From assembly GCF_900101045.1 (NCBI RefSeq), contig NZ_FNFN01000005.1, forward strand, positions 521,271-585,270: a stretch of 64,000 bases of DNA. The letters are read 5' to 3'. This DNA comes from Nocardioides sp. YR527 (GTDB lineage: Bacteria > Actinomycetota > Actinomycetes > Propionibacteriales > Nocardioidaceae). This document shows positions 16,305 through 25,550 of this stretch, piece by piece (positions within the stretch are counted from its first letter, which is position 1; every line of letters starts with the position of its first letter). The position numbers and the translations under genes are program-made. The notes beneath the pieces were generated by a model. It was not told the DNA's origin. It searched no databases and saw nothing but the letters and a program-made list of their open reading frames with translations.

Positions 16305-17831
16305 ATGCCGGACACACCCGCCGCACTGGAGCTGCGGGACGTGGCCAAGTCGTTCGGCCCCGTACGCGCCCTCCGGTCCGGAAGCCTCCGGGTCGAGGCC
16401 GGATCCATCCACGCGCTCGTGGGGGAGAACGGAGCCGGGAAGTCGACCCTGGTCAAGATCGTCGCCGGGCTCTATCGCCGCGACGCCGGCGACTACCTGC
16501 TCTCCGGGGAGCACGTCGACTTCCGCAACACCGCCGACGCCAAGCAGGCCGGGGTCGCGGTCATCTACCAGGAGCCGACCCTCTTCCCCGACCTCTCCGT
16601 CACCGAGAACATCTTCATGGGGCGCCAGCCGACCAACCGCTGGGGCAGGATCGACCGCGCCGCGATGCGCACCGAGGTCGTCGAGCTCTTCGCCAGGCTC
16701 GGCGTCCCGATCGAGCCCGACCGGCCGACCGAAGGCCTCTCCATCGCCGACCAGCAGCTGATCGAGATCGCCAAGGCGCTCTCGCTCGACGCCAGGGTCC
16801 TGATCATGGACGAGCCGACCGCTGCCCTCTCGGGCAACGAGGTCGACCGGCTGATGACCGTGGCGCGCACGCTGCGCGACCAGGGCTGCGCCGTCGTCTT
16901 CATCTCGCACCGCTTCGACGAGGTCTTCGCGCTGTGCGACACGATCACGGTGATGCGCGACGGCGCCTACATCTCCACCGACGCGATCTCCGAGGTCACC
17001 GAGGACGAGATCGTCCAGCGGCTGGTCGGACGCGAGGTCTCCGACCTCTACCCGAAGCTCGAGGCCACGGTCGGCAAGCCCCTGCTCGAGGTCAAGGGCC
17101 TCACCCGCACCGGCCTGTTCCAGGACATCAGCCTGACCGTCCGCGAAGGTGAGATCGTCGGCCTGGCCGGCCTCGTCGGTGCCGGGCGCAGCGAGGTCGC
17201 GCAGGCGATCTTCGGCGTCGACCCCTACGAGAGCGGCGAGGTCGTCCTCGACGGACGCCCGGTCCCGCCGGGTGACCCGAGGCGGGCGATCGAGATGGGC
17301 CTGGCGTTCGTCCCCGAGGACCGCCGCCAGCACGGTCTCGTCCTGGACGCACCGATCTCGCGCAACATCACCCTGCCGACGAGCGGCCGGCTCGCCCGCA
17401 CCGGGCTGATCAACAGCGCCATCGAGAACCGCTCGGCCGCCGACTGGGCCGCCCGGCTCGAGGTCAAGGCCGCGACGCTCGACACCCTGGCCGGCACCCT
17501 CTCGGGCGGCAACCAGCAGAAGGTCGTCCTGGCCAAGTGGCTCTCCACCCGGCCGAAGGTGCTGATCATCGACGAGCCCACCCGGGGCATCGACGTCGGC
17601 ACCAAGTCCGAGGTCCACCGGTTGCTCTCGACCTTGGCCCAGGAGGGTCTCGGGATCCTGATGATCTCCTCCGAGCTCCCCGAGGTGCTCGGCATGGCCG
17701 ACCGGGTGATCGTCCTCAGCGAGGGCCACCAGACGGCCGAGCTGAGCCGCGAGGAGGCGACCCCCGAGGCCGTCATGCGCGCGGCGACGGCCCACCACTC
17801 CACCACCCTGAACGTCAGCGAGGCATCATGA
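16305..17831 (+). CDS. rhaT: L-rhamnose ABC importer ATP-binding protein
   Basis: A 508-aa fusion of two ABC domains, the normal form for CUT2-type sugar importers. Domain 1 (residues ~5-240) has Walker A GENGAGKST and Walker B VLIMDEPTAALS. Domain 2 (~250-500) has the degenerate Walker A VGAGRSEVAQ, the signature LSGGNQQK and Walker B VLIIDEPTRGID. The order ATPase, two permeases, binding protein matches known rhamnose importers, and the operator is shared with rhaI. The substrate is therefore inferred from context; the sequence alone says only CUT2 sugar importer. Confidence 0.87.
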   Translation: MPDTPAALELRDVAKSFGPVRALRSGSLRVEAGSIHALVGENGAGKSTLVKIVAGLYRRDAGDYLLSGEHVDFRNTADAKQAGVAVIYQEPTLFPDLSVTENIFMGRQPTNRWGRIDRAAMRTEVVELFARLGVPIEPDRPTEGLSIADQQLIEIAKALSLDARVLIMDEPTAALSGNEVDRLMTVARTLRDQGCAVVFISHRFDEVFALCDTITVMRDGAYISTDAISEVTEDEIVQRLVGREVSDLYPKLEATVGKPLLEVKGLTRTGLFQDISLTVREGEIVGLAGLVGAGRSEVAQAIFGVDPYESGEVVLDGRPVPPGDPRRAIEMGLAFVPEDRRQHGLVLDAPISRNITLPTSGRLARTGLINSAIENRSAADWAARLEVKAATLDTLAGTLSGGNQQKVVLAKWLSTRPKVLIIDEPTRGIDVGTKSEVHRLLSTLAQEGLGILMISSELPEVLGMADRVIVLSEGHQTAELSREEATPEAVMRAATAHHSTTLNVSEAS

Positions 17832-18871
17832 CCACCACGCTCGACGCGCCCGCCCCGGCCGCGCCGCAGCCACGCCACCGAGCAGCCAACCGGCTGACCT
17901 GGCTTCTCAAGCAGCGCGAGACCGGCATCGCCGTCGCCTTCATCCTCCTGCTCGTGGTGACCACTGCGGTCAACCCGAACTTCCTGTTCAGCACGGACGG
18001 CTGGCGCGACCTCACCCTGACCCCCGCGATCCTCGTCTGCCTGGCGATCGGCCAGGCGATGGTGATCATCACCCGCAACGTCGACCTCAGCGTCGGCTCG
18101 ACCCTCGGGCTGACGGCCTACCTCGCCGGACGGCTCTTCCTCGACACCGGGCTCCCGGTGATCGTGGTCGTCCTGATCGCGGTCGCCGCCGGCGCGGTGC
18201 TCGGGCTGATCAACGGTGCGCTGGTCGCCTTCGCCAAGGTGCCGGCCCTGGTCATCACCCTCGGCACGCTCTACGTCTACCGCGGGATCATGCTCGAGTG
18301 GGCCGGCAGCGACCGGATCAACGCCTCCGACATCCCGCCCGGGCTGCTCGACTTCGGCACCGGATCGTTCCTGTTCATCCCCAACCTCGCCTGGATCTCG
18401 TTCGCGCTGCTGGCCGTCGTGATCTACCTGATGCGCTCCACGCGCGTCGGCCGCGAGTTCTACGCGATCGGCTCCGACCCCGACGCCGCCACCCTCTACG
18501 GGCTGCGCGACAAGCGCCGGGTCCTGCAGGCGTTCGCCACCTCGGGTGCGCTCGCCGGCCTCGCCGGGATCCTGTACGTCTCCCGCTACGGCACCATCAG
18601 CTCCGGCGTCGGCCAGGGCATCGAGCTCGAGGCCGTCGGCGCCGCGGTCGTCGGTGGTGTGGCCATCTTCGGCGGCAGCGGCACCGTCCTCGGGGCGGCA
18701 CTGGGGGCGTACCTCCTCGTCACCATCAACCGGGCGCTCCCGATCCTCGGCATCCCCGACTTCTGGCAGCAGGCCGTCGTCGGAGCGCTGATCATCGGCG
18801 CGATCGTCCTGGACCGCTACTTCGCCCGCCGTCAGCACGACAAGCTCCTCGCAGAGAGGGAAGACTCATGA
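17828..18871 (+). CDS. rhaP: L-rhamnose ABC importer permease 1
   Basis: A 347-aa membrane permease of the BPD_transp_2 (CUT2) family with about 9-10 helices. Diagnostic stretches are GQAMVIITRNVDLSVGSTLGLTA, NGALVAFAKVPALVITLGTL and GVAIFGGSGTVLGAALGA. The ATG overlaps the rhaT stop by 4 bp. It pairs with the next permease to form the channel. Confidence 0.87.
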   Translation: MTTTLDAPAPAAPQPRHRAANRLTWLLKQRETGIAVAFILLLVVTTAVNPNFLFSTDGWRDLTLTPAILVCLAIGQAMVIITRNVDLSVGSTLGLTAYLAGRLFLDTGLPVIVVVLIAVAAGAVLGLINGALVAFAKVPALVITLGTLYVYRGIMLEWAGSDRINASDIPPGLLDFGTGSFLFIPNLAWISFALLAVVIYLMRSTRVGREFYAIGSDPDAATLYGLRDKRRVLQAFATSGALAGLAGILYVSRYGTISSGVGQGIELEAVGAAVVGGVAIFGGSGTVLGAALGAYLLVTINRALPILGIPDFWQQAVVGALIIGAIVLDRYFARRQHDKLLAEREDS

Positions 18872-19938
18872 CGTTGCTCTCCGAGAAGGCAGCGCCGAGG
18901 ACGTACGCAGCCCACGCCAGGCCGTGGTGGCAGCGCACCCTGATGACCCGGGACACGGCGATCATCGCCCTGCTCGTCGTCGTGTGGACGTACGCCTCGA
19001 TCGCGATCCTCAACTTCTCCGACCCGATCACGGTCTACTTCCTGGTCCTCGACATCGCGCCTATCCTGCTCATCGCGCTGCCGATGACGCTGATCATCAT
19101 CACCGGCGAGATCGACCTGTCGGTGGCCAGCGTCGTCGGGCTCTCCAGCGTCCTGTTCGGGGTGCTGCACCGCGAGGGCCTGCCGATGGTCGCCGCGATG
19201 GTGCTCGCCCTGCTCGCCTGCGCGGTCGCGGGAGCGCTCAACGGCGTACTCGTCACCCGCTACGGGCTGCCCTCGCTGGCCGTCACCATCGGCACGATGG
19301 CGCTCTTCCGCGGCATCGCGGTCGGAGCGCTCGGCACCACCGCGATCACCGACTGGCCCGACTCCTGGCAAGACCTCGTCCAGGCCCGGATCGGCGACTC
19401 CCAGATCCCGCTGATGACGATCCCGCTGGTCGTACTGATCCTGATCTTCGCCGTGGTCCTGCACTTCACCCCCTTCGGGCGCGGCATCTTCGCGGCCGGT
19501 CTCAGCAAGGACGCGGCCCGCTTCTCCGGCGTCAACGTCGACCGTACGAAGCTGATCCTGTTCACGCTCAGCGGGCTGGTCTCGGGGCTGGCGGGCATCT
19601 ACTTCACGCTGCGCTACGGCAGCGCACGGGGCGACAACGCCACCGGTATGGAGCTCCAGGTCATCGCTGCGGTGCTGCTCGGCGGGGTGTCCATCTTCGG
19701 TGGCCGCGGGGCGATCCCCGGCGTCATCGCCGGCGTCGTCCTGATCGGGACGATCGGCAGTGCGCTCCGCCTCGACGGGCTCAGCGCCAACCTCATCCAG
19801 ATCATCACCGGCCTGCTTCTCATCGCAGCAGTCATCGCGGCCAGCGTTCTCGGCTGGACCGGTCGCATCGTCGGCACCTATCGCCGGCAACACAGCTCGG
19901 ACGAACCATCCTCTAAGAACTCAAAGAAATCGGAGTGA
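18868..19938 (+). CDS. rhaQ: L-rhamnose ABC importer permease 2
   Basis: A 356-aa CUT2 permease, related to but clearly diverged from its neighbour: PMTLIIITGEIDLSVASVVGLSS, NGVLVTRYGLPSLAVTIGTM and GGVSIFGGRGAIPGVIAGVV. The start overlaps the previous stop as ATGA. The C-terminus is a hydrophilic Ser/Lys-rich tail of about 20 residues. Confidence 0.87.
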   Translation: MTLLSEKAAPRTYAAHARPWWQRTLMTRDTAIIALLVVVWTYASIAILNFSDPITVYFLVLDIAPILLIALPMTLIIITGEIDLSVASVVGLSSVLFGVLHREGLPMVAAMVLALLACAVAGALNGVLVTRYGLPSLAVTIGTMALFRGIAVGALGTTAITDWPDSWQDLVQARIGDSQIPLMTIPLVVLILIFAVVLHFTPFGRGIFAAGLSKDAARFSGVNVDRTKLILFTLSGLVSGLAGIYFTLRYGSARGDNATGMELQVIAAVLLGGVSIFGGRGAIPGVIAGVVLIGTIGSALRLDGLSANLIQIITGLLLIAAVIAASVLGWTGRIVGTYRRQHSSDEPSSKNSKKSE

Positions 19939-19943
19939 GAGAC

Positions 19944-20975
19944 ATGACCAGCAAGTTCCGACGCGCAGGCAGTGCCGTCGCCATCGTTGCGGCCCTCGGC
20001 CTCGCCCTGTCCGCCTGTGGTGGCGGAAGCGACAGCGGCAGCGATGGAGAGGGTGGCGGCGACACCAGCAGCATCACCTTCATCCCGAAGAACCTCGGCA
20101 ACCCCTACTTCGACGCCTCCGACACCGGCGGCCAGAAGGCCGCCGAGGAGATCGGGACCACGTGGAAGCAGGTCGGCCCGACCGAGTCGACCCCCGACTC
20201 CCAGGTCAGTTTCATCAACACCGCGACCCAGCAGCGCGCCGGCGCTCTCGTGGTCTCGGCCAACGACCCGACCGCCATCGGCGACGCCCTCGAGGAGGCC
20301 CGCAACGCCGGGACCAAGGTCGTCACGATGGACTCCGACACCGAGCCGCAGTTCCGTGACGTCTTCGTCAGCCAGGCCGACGCCGCCGGCATCGCCAAGA
20401 GCCAGGTCGACCTGATCGCCGAGCAGATCGGCGACGCGGGCGAGATCGCGATCCTCTCCGCGGCGGCCAACGCCACCAACCAGAACGAGTGGATCAAGCT
20501 GATGGAGGAGGAGCTGGCTGCCAACCACCCCGACATCAAGCTCGTCGACACCGTCTACGGCAACGACGACGACCAGACCTCCTTCGACAAGACTGCCGGT
20601 CTGCTGCAGTCGCACCCGAACCTCAAGGGCATCATCAGCCCGACCACGGTCGGCGTCGCCGCGGCCGCGCGCTACCTGTCCGACTCGGAGTACAAGGGCA
20701 AGGTCGCGCTGACCGGCCTCGGCACCCCGAACCAGATGCGGGAGTACATCAAGGACGGCACCGTGAAGTCCTTCGCGCTGTGGGACCCCGAGCAGCTCGG
20801 CTACCTCTCCGCGTACGCCGCCGACGCGCTCGCGTCCGGTGACATCGAGGGCAAGGAGGGCGACACCTTCGAGGCCGGTGACCTGGGCGAGTACACCGTC
20901 GGTGCCGACGGCGTCATCGTCCTCGGTGAGCCGACCGTCTTCGACGAGTCGAACATCGACGACTTCGACTTCTGA
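19944..20975 (+). CDS. rhaS: L-rhamnose-binding lipoprotein of ABC importer
   Basis: A 343-aa Peripla_BP_4-type sugar-binding protein. GGAG (19932-19935) precedes the ATG at 19944. A lipobox LSAC places the lipid-modified cysteine at residue 25, followed by a Gly/Ser/Asp linker. The mature domain begins SSITFIPKNLGNPYFD and contains GALVVSANDPTAIGDALEEA and VVTMDSDTEP, typical of RhaS-like proteins. It is placed last in the operon, which ends in strong hairpins. Confidence 0.87.
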   Translation: MTSKFRRAGSAVAIVAALGLALSACGGGSDSGSDGEGGGDTSSITFIPKNLGNPYFDASDTGGQKAAEEIGTTWKQVGPTESTPDSQVSFINTATQQRAGALVVSANDPTAIGDALEEARNAGTKVVTMDSDTEPQFRDVFVSQADAAGIAKSQVDLIAEQIGDAGEIAILSAAANATNQNEWIKLMEEELAANHPDIKLVDTVYGNDDDQTSFDKTAGLLQSHPNLKGIISPTTVGVAAAARYLSDSEYKGKVALTGLGTPNQMREYIKDGTVKSFALWDPEQLGYLSAYAADALASGDIEGKEGDTFEAGDLGEYTVGADGVIVLGEPTVFDESNIDDFDF

Positions 20976-20978
20976 GCC

Positions 20979-21009
20979 TGTGACCCTGCGACGGCGTCGC
21001 AGGGTCACA
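20979..21009 (+). terminator. Terminator hairpin after rhaS
   Basis: Perfect 14-bp stem (20979-20992 with 20996-21009) and GGC loop, starting 4 nt after the stop. Confidence 0.85.
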
Positions 21010-21032
21010 ACGCGAAGAGATCGAGCGAGCCC

Positions 21033-21060
21033 CGTTCCGGCGAGCTTGCTCGCCGGAACG
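21033..21060. terminator. Second hairpin between convergent rhaS and glycerate kinase genes
   Basis: 13-bp perfect inverted repeat (21033-21045 with 21048-21060) separated by TT. It lies 28 bp past the glycerate kinase stop and can serve the leftward operon. Confidence 0.65.
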
Positions 21061-21087
21061 ACGGGCGGGTCGAGATCTACGCGTGTG

Positions 21088-22224
21088 TTACCCGAGTTCG
21101 CCGCCGAGCTGCGTGAGCAGCTCGGCGGCGTTCGTCATGCAGCGCTCGGGGTCGGGCTCGAGGTCGAGGAGCGCGCGTACGCCGGCGGCGCCCGCCTCCG
21201 CGGCCTCGGTGGGGGAGAGGGTGGTGCGGCCACAGACCACGGTGGCGGGGATCCCGGCCTCCCGGGCCGCCTGGAGCACGCCCATCGGGGCCTTCCCGGA
21301 CAGGGTCTGGTGGTCGAAGGAACCCTCGCCGGTGACGACCAGATCGGCGCCCGTGAGCGCCTCGGCGAAGCCGACGAGGCCGAGCAGCAGCTCGACGCCG
21401 CGCTCGACCCGTCCGCCCAGCACCGCGAGGGCGGCGAACCCGACGCCGCCGGCCGCGCCGGCGCCGGGCGCCTCAACGATCTCGGCGTGGTCGCGTCCGG
21501 TGGCCTCGGCGACCGTGTTCGCGTACGCAGCGAGTGCCGCCTCGAGCCGCTCCTGGTCGTCGGGGCCGGCGCCCTTCTGCGCGGAGAAGGTGGCGACGGC
21601 GCCGCGGGGGCCGAGCAGCGGGTTGTCGACGTCGCAGGCGACCACGATCTCCGTGCTTGCGAGGCGCGGGTCGAGGCCGGAAAGGTCGATCGCGGCCAGG
21701 CTCCCGAGAGCCTCTCCGCCCTCCGGGACCTCGGCCCCGGAGGCGTCGAGGAGTCGTGCGCCGAGGGCGCGCAGCATCCCTGAGCCGCCGTCGTTGCTGG
21801 CGCTGCCGCCGAGGCCGAGAACGACCGTGCGGGCGCCACCGTCGATGGCGGCGAGCACGGCCTCACCGAGACCTCGTGAGGACGCGGTCAGCGGTGCGAG
21901 CCGGCCTCCTGGCAGTCGGAGCAGCCCACAGGTTTCGGCGAGCTCGACGACCGCCAGGTCGCCGCGTACCGCGTAGTGCGCCGCGACCGGCTCGAGCGTC
22001 GGGCCGGCGACGGTGACCGGCACCAGGGAGAAACCGGCGCCGGCCAGTGCCGCCACGGTGCCGTCGCCACCGTCGGCGATCGGCACGATGCGTACCTCCG
22101 TCTCGGGGTTCGCCGCGAGGATCCCGGCGGCCACCGCCTCGTCGACCTCGCGCGCGGTCAGGGAGCCCTTGAACTTGTCGCAGGCGACCACGACGACCGG
22201 ATGGCCCTGAGGTTGGCGGGGCAT
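21088..22224 (-). CDS. Glycerate kinase (GlxK/GarK family)
   Basis: A 378-aa member of the glycerate kinase type 1 family: VVACDKFKGSLTAREV at the N-terminus, IADGGDGTVAAL, GLGGSASNDGGSGMLRALGAR and LVVTGEGSFDHQTLSGKAP. It phosphorylates D-glycerate to 2- or 3-phosphoglycerate. The ATG at 22224 overlaps the upstream stop (TGATG). It is the last gene of a four-gene catabolic operon, implying that the pathway yields glycerate or a closely related C3 acid. Confidence 0.88.
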   Translation of the reverse strand: MPRQPQGHPVVVVACDKFKGSLTAREVDEAVAAGILAANPETEVRIVPIADGGDGTVAALAGAGFSLVPVTVAGPTLEPVAAHYAVRGDLAVVELAETCGLLRLPGGRLAPLTASSRGLGEAVLAAIDGGARTVVLGLGGSASNDGGSGMLRALGARLLDASGAEVPEGGEALGSLAAIDLSGLDPRLASTEIVVACDVDNPLLGPRGAVATFSAQKGAGPDDQERLEAALAAYANTVAEATGRDHAEIVEAPGAGAAGGVGFAALAVLGGRVERGVELLLGLVGFAEALTGADLVVTGEGSFDHQTLSGKAPMGVLQAAREAGIPATVVCGRTTLSPTEAAEAGAAGVRALLDLEPDPERCMTNAAELLTQLGGELG

Positions 22225-23072
22225 CACAGGTGGGGGAGGACGAGGTCGCGGTAGCGCTGCGCCATGGTGGCGAGCACCTCGTCGGGGTCGCTGGCCCAGA
22301 CCGCCTCATTGAAGATCTCGACCTCGACGTCGCCGGTGTAGCCGGTCGCGGCGACCATCCGTGTGACCGGCGCGAAGTCGATGACCCCGTCGCCCATCAT
22401 TCCGCGCGCCAGCAGCGCGTCGGCGGGGATCGGCAGGTTGAAGTCGCAGACCTGGTAGCCCGCGATCCGCCCCTCAGCGCCGGCCCGCGCGATCTGGGCC
22501 GCGACGTCCGGGTCCCAGAAGACGTGGAACGTGTCCACCACGACCGCCACCGCGTCGACGGGGTGCGGTGCGGCCAGGTCGAGCGCCTGCCCGAGGGTCG
22601 AGAGGACCGCCCGGTCGGCGACGTACATCGGGTGCAGCGCCTCCAGGACCAGCTTCACGCCGTGGTCGCGGGCGTACGGAGCCAGCTCGGCGAGCCGCTC
22701 GGCGACCCGCTCCCGGGCACCGGCCAGGTCCACGTCGCCCTCGGGGAGGCCACCGACGACCATCACCAGCGCGTCGGTGCCCAGCGCCGCGGCCTCGTCG
22801 ACGGCCCGCTTGTTGTCCTCGAGCGCGCCGGCGATCCCGGTCTCGTCGGAGGCGGTCAGGAAGCCACCGCGGCAGAGCGAGGAGACGCGCAGGCCGGCGT
22901 CGCGTACGAGCTTGGCCGCCTTCTCCAGCCCGGCCTCGTGCACGCGGTCGCGCCACAGCCCGAGGGCGGGGATGCCGGCCCGAGCCGCTCCGTCGACGGC
23001 TTCGGCGAGGGTCCAGGAGTTGGTGGTCTTGGTGTTGAGCGAGAGCCGCTCCAGCCCGGAGGTGTCGGTCAC
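22224..23072 (-). CDS. Sugar phosphate isomerase/epimerase family TIM-barrel protein
   Basis: A 282-aa AP-endonuclease-2-type TIM barrel: LSLNTKTTNSWTLAEAVDGAARAG, RVSSLCRGGFL, KLVLEALHPMYV, VVVDTFHVFWDPD and GDVEVEIFNE supply the likely metal ligands (two Glu, His, Asp). The family holds ketose epimerases, isomerases and dehydratases, so the reaction cannot be set. The GTG start (23072) overlaps the DUF993 stop as GTGA. Confidence 0.8.
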   Translation of the reverse strand: MTDTSGLERLSLNTKTTNSWTLAEAVDGAARAGIPALGLWRDRVHEAGLEKAAKLVRDAGLRVSSLCRGGFLTASDETGIAGALEDNKRAVDEAAALGTDALVMVVGGLPEGDVDLAGARERVAERLAELAPYARDHGVKLVLEALHPMYVADRAVLSTLGQALDLAAPHPVDAVAVVVDTFHVFWDPDVAAQIARAGAEGRIAGYQVCDFNLPIPADALLARGMMGDGVIDFAPVTRMVAATGYTGDVEVEIFNEAVWASDPDEVLATMAQRYRDLVLPHL

Positions 23073-24253
23073 TGGTCGACTCCTTGCACGGTGAGGAAGG
23101 CGCGCATGCGTGCGGCCGCGAGGTCGGGGCTGGTGAGCAGGCCGGCCGCGTCGGCCAGCCGGAACACCTCGGCCAGGTGGGGCACCGAGCGACCGGCGTG
23201 CAGGCCGCCGGCCATCGAGAAGCCGGGCTGGTGGCCGCCCAGCCAGGAGAGGAACGCGATCCCGGTCTTGTAGTAGTAGGTCGGCGCCTCGAAGATCTTG
23301 CGGCCGAGCGCCTGGGTGCTCTCCAGCAGCGCGCGGGCCTCGGCCGGGTCTCCCCGGTCGAGTGCCTGCAGCGCGGCTGAGGCCGCCGGGTAGATCGCGG
23401 CGAAGATGCCGAGCAGCGCGTGCGAGAACTCGCCCTCGCCGCTGCCCTCGCCGACGATCAGCTCGGGATAGTTGAAGTCGTCCCCCGTGTAGAGACGTAC
23501 GCCTTCGGGCAGCGCCCGGCGCAGCCCGACCTCGTGCTCGGCGTCGAGCAGCGAGACCTTGACCCCGTCGACCTTGCCGGGACGGGCCCGGATGACGTCG
23601 AGGAAGGTCTCCGTCGCCTCTGCGACCGAGGAGGAGCCCCAGTAGCCCGCCAGCGCCGGGTCGAACATGTCGCCCAGCCAGTGCAGGATCACCGGACTCT
23701 CGGCCTCGTCGAGGAGGGTCGCGTAGACCTCGGCGTAGTCGTCGGCATCGCGGGCGACCCGGGCGAGCGCGCGCGAGGCCATCACGATCGTAGTCGCGCC
23801 GGTGTCGGCGACGACCTTCATCTGCTCGCGGTAGGCGTCGATGACGGTCGCCAGGCCCTGTCGGCCCTCGGGGACGGCGTCGAGGGCGAGCTGGTCGGTG
23901 CCGGCGCCGCAGGCGATCGACCCGCCCACGGTGGCCGCCTCGGCGGCCGAGCGGCGGATCAGCTCGGCCGCGGCGGTCCAGTCGACGCCCATGCCGCGCT
24001 GGGCGGTGTCCATCGCCTCGGCGACGCCGAGACCGTAGGACCACAGCTCGTGGCGGTAGGCCAGGGTGCGGTCCCAGTCGATGTCCGCGGGAGCGCCGGG
24101 CACGTTCTCGGCGAGCGTGCGGGGGACGACGTGGGCGGCGGCGTACGCGGTGCGGGAGGTGAACGGCGCACTCGGCTTCGTCCACTCCCGGGGGCCCGCG
24201 AGCGGGTAGAGCTCGGTGCCGCCGTGGGGCAGGGGGAGGCGTACGGAGGTCAC
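23069..24253 (-). CDS. DUF993 family protein (dihydrodipicolinate-synthase-like aldolase fold)
   Basis: A 394-aa protein of the DUF993 family. The central region resembles DapA/NAL TIM-barrel lyases: VVADTGATTIVMASRALAR, ESPVILHWLGDMFDPALAGYW, KVDGVKVSLLDAEHE with a lysine in the position expected for a Schiff base (GVKVS), and VRLYTGDDFNYPELI. No substrate is known to me for this family. Location between an oxidoreductase and an isomerase, with glycerate kinase at the end, suggests aldol cleavage of an oxidised sugar or sugar acid. GTGA overlap with the preceding gene supports the start. Confidence 0.78.
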   Translation of the reverse strand: MTSVRLPLPHGGTELYPLAGPREWTKPSAPFTSRTAYAAAHVVPRTLAENVPGAPADIDWDRTLAYRHELWSYGLGVAEAMDTAQRGMGVDWTAAAELIRRSAAEAATVGGSIACGAGTDQLALDAVPEGRQGLATVIDAYREQMKVVADTGATTIVMASRALARVARDADDYAEVYATLLDEAESPVILHWLGDMFDPALAGYWGSSSVAEATETFLDVIRARPGKVDGVKVSLLDAEHEVGLRRALPEGVRLYTGDDFNYPELIVGEGSGEGEFSHALLGIFAAIYPAASAALQALDRGDPAEARALLESTQALGRKIFEAPTYYYKTGIAFLSWLGGHQPGFSMAGGLHAGRSVPHLAEVFRLADAAGLLTSPDLAAARMRAFLTVQGVDQ

Positions 24254-25401
24254 AGCTGGATCTCTCCGAGCTCGACCCGGCGGCCCTCGGCGGAGGAGGT
24301 GAGGCCGGCCTCGGCGAGCCGGACGCCGCGGACGCCCGCCATGAAGTCGTAGGGGTGGTCGCCGTCGCCCTCGACGTAGCGGATGAACTGCTCCCACTGC
24401 GCCTTGAAGCCGTTGTCGAAGGGCTGGTTGTCGGGGACCTCGGTCCACAGGTCCCGGAACTGGATCGACTCGACCAGGTCGGGGTTCCACACCGGCTTCG
24501 GGGTCAGGTTGCGGTCCTGGGTGACGCAGTGGTGCAGGCCGGCGACCGCGGAGCCATGGGTGCCGTCGACGTGGAACTCGACCAGCTCGCCGCGGTTGAC
24601 CCGGGTCGCCCAGGAGGAGTTGATCTGGGCGATGATCCCGCCCTCGAGCTCGAAGATGCCGTAGGCGGAGTCGTCGGCGGTCGCCTCGTAGCGCGCGCCC
24701 TTCTCGTCCCAGCGCTCGGGGATGTGGGTGACGACCTTCGCGGTGACGGCCTCGACCTTGCCGAAGAGGTTCTCCAGGACGTAGTTCCAGTGGGGGAACA
24801 TGTCGGTGGTCATGCCACCGCCGTCCTCCTTGCGGTAGTTCCAGCTCGGCCGCTGGGCGGGCTGCAGGTCGCCCTCGAAGACCCAGTAGCCGAACTCGCC
24901 GCGCACGCTCAGGATGCGGCCGAAGAACCCGGACTCGACGAGCCGCTTCAGCTTGAGCAGGCCCGGGAGGTAGAGCTTGTCGTGGACGACGCCGCTCTTC
25001 ACCCCCGCGTCGGCCGCCAGGCGGGCCAGGCGCAGCGAGCCCTCGACGTCGTCGGCGATCGGCTTCTCGGTGTAGACGTGCTTGCCGGCCGCGACCGCCT
25101 TGGTGATGGCGACCTCGCGGACGTTGGTCAGCTGCGAGTCGAAGTAGACGGTGTCCTCGGCGTTTCCGAGGGCCTCGTCGAGGTCGGTGGTCCAACGGTC
25201 CAGGCCATGCTCCTTGGCGATGTCCTGGAGCTTCTCGGCATTGCGTCCGACCAGGATCGGGTCGGGCAGGATCCGGGTGCCGTCGGAGAGCTCGACACCG
25301 CCCTGCTCCTGGATCGCCAGGATGCTGCGCACCAGGTGCTGGCGGTAGCCCATGCGTCCGGTGACGCCGTTCATGATGATGCCGAGCCGTCGTGTGGCCA
25401 T
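24250..25401 (-). CDS. Gfo/Idh/MocA family oxidoreductase
   Basis: A 383-aa NAD(P)-dependent dehydrogenase. The Rossmann domain has the GVTGRMG nucleotide loop (residues 12-18) and the EKP motif at 112-114; the C-terminal alpha/beta domain carries HDKLYLPGLLKLKR, GGGMTTDMFPHWNYVLENLFG and EFHVDGTHGSAVAGLHHC. Such enzymes oxidise a sugar or polyol hydroxyl. GAGGAAC precedes the ATG by ~7 nt. First gene of the operon, directly behind the palindromic operator. It may begin the pathway by oxidising the imported sugar. Confidence 0.85.
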   Translation of the reverse strand: MATRRLGIIMNGVTGRMGYRQHLVRSILAIQEQGGVELSDGTRILPDPILVGRNAEKLQDIAKEHGLDRWTTDLDEALGNAEDTVYFDSQLTNVREVAITKAVAAGKHVYTEKPIADDVEGSLRLARLAADAGVKSGVVHDKLYLPGLLKLKRLVESGFFGRILSVRGEFGYWVFEGDLQPAQRPSWNYRKEDGGGMTTDMFPHWNYVLENLFGKVEAVTAKVVTHIPERWDEKGARYEATADDSAYGIFELEGGIIAQINSSWATRVNRGELVEFHVDGTHGSAVAGLHHCVTQDRNLTPKPVWNPDLVESIQFRDLWTEVPDNQPFDNGFKAQWEQFIRYVEGDGDHPYDFMAGVRGVRLAEAGLTSSAEGRRVELGEIQL

Positions 25402-25434
25402 GTGATCGTTCCTCGTCTGTTGGAGAGCGATGGG

Positions 25435-25448
25435 GGAAAGCGCTTTCC
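25435..25448 (-). promoter_or_regulatory. Perfect LacI-type operator of the DUF993 operon
   Basis: GGAAAGCGCTTTCC is a 14-bp perfect palindrome with the central CG typical of LacI-family operators. It lies 34 bp before the oxidoreductase start and 3 bp after the predicted -10. The LacI gene directly upstream is the likely partner. Confidence 0.8.
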
Positions 25449-25451
25449 AGT

Positions 25452-25481
25452 ACGGTAGGACAGATGTGACGCCCGTCGCAA
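25452..25481 (-). promoter_or_regulatory. Promoter of the DUF993 operon
   Basis: On the minus strand TTGCGA (25481-25476) and TACCGT (25457-25452) are separated by 18 bp, directly before the operator. Confidence 0.5.
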
Positions 25482-25510
25482 GAGGGCGTTCCGTGGTGCC
25501 GGACGCAGGA

Positions 25511-25550
25511 GGCCTTTCGGGGCCTTTCGGGGCCCGTCGGGGCCTGTCAG
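25511..25550. repeat. Four tandem 10-bp units at the end of the LacI gene
   Basis: GGCCTTTCGG twice, then GGCCCGTCGG and GGCCTGTCAG, exactly in register. The last unit contains the stop codon of the LacI gene (25547-25549). Confidence 0.85.
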
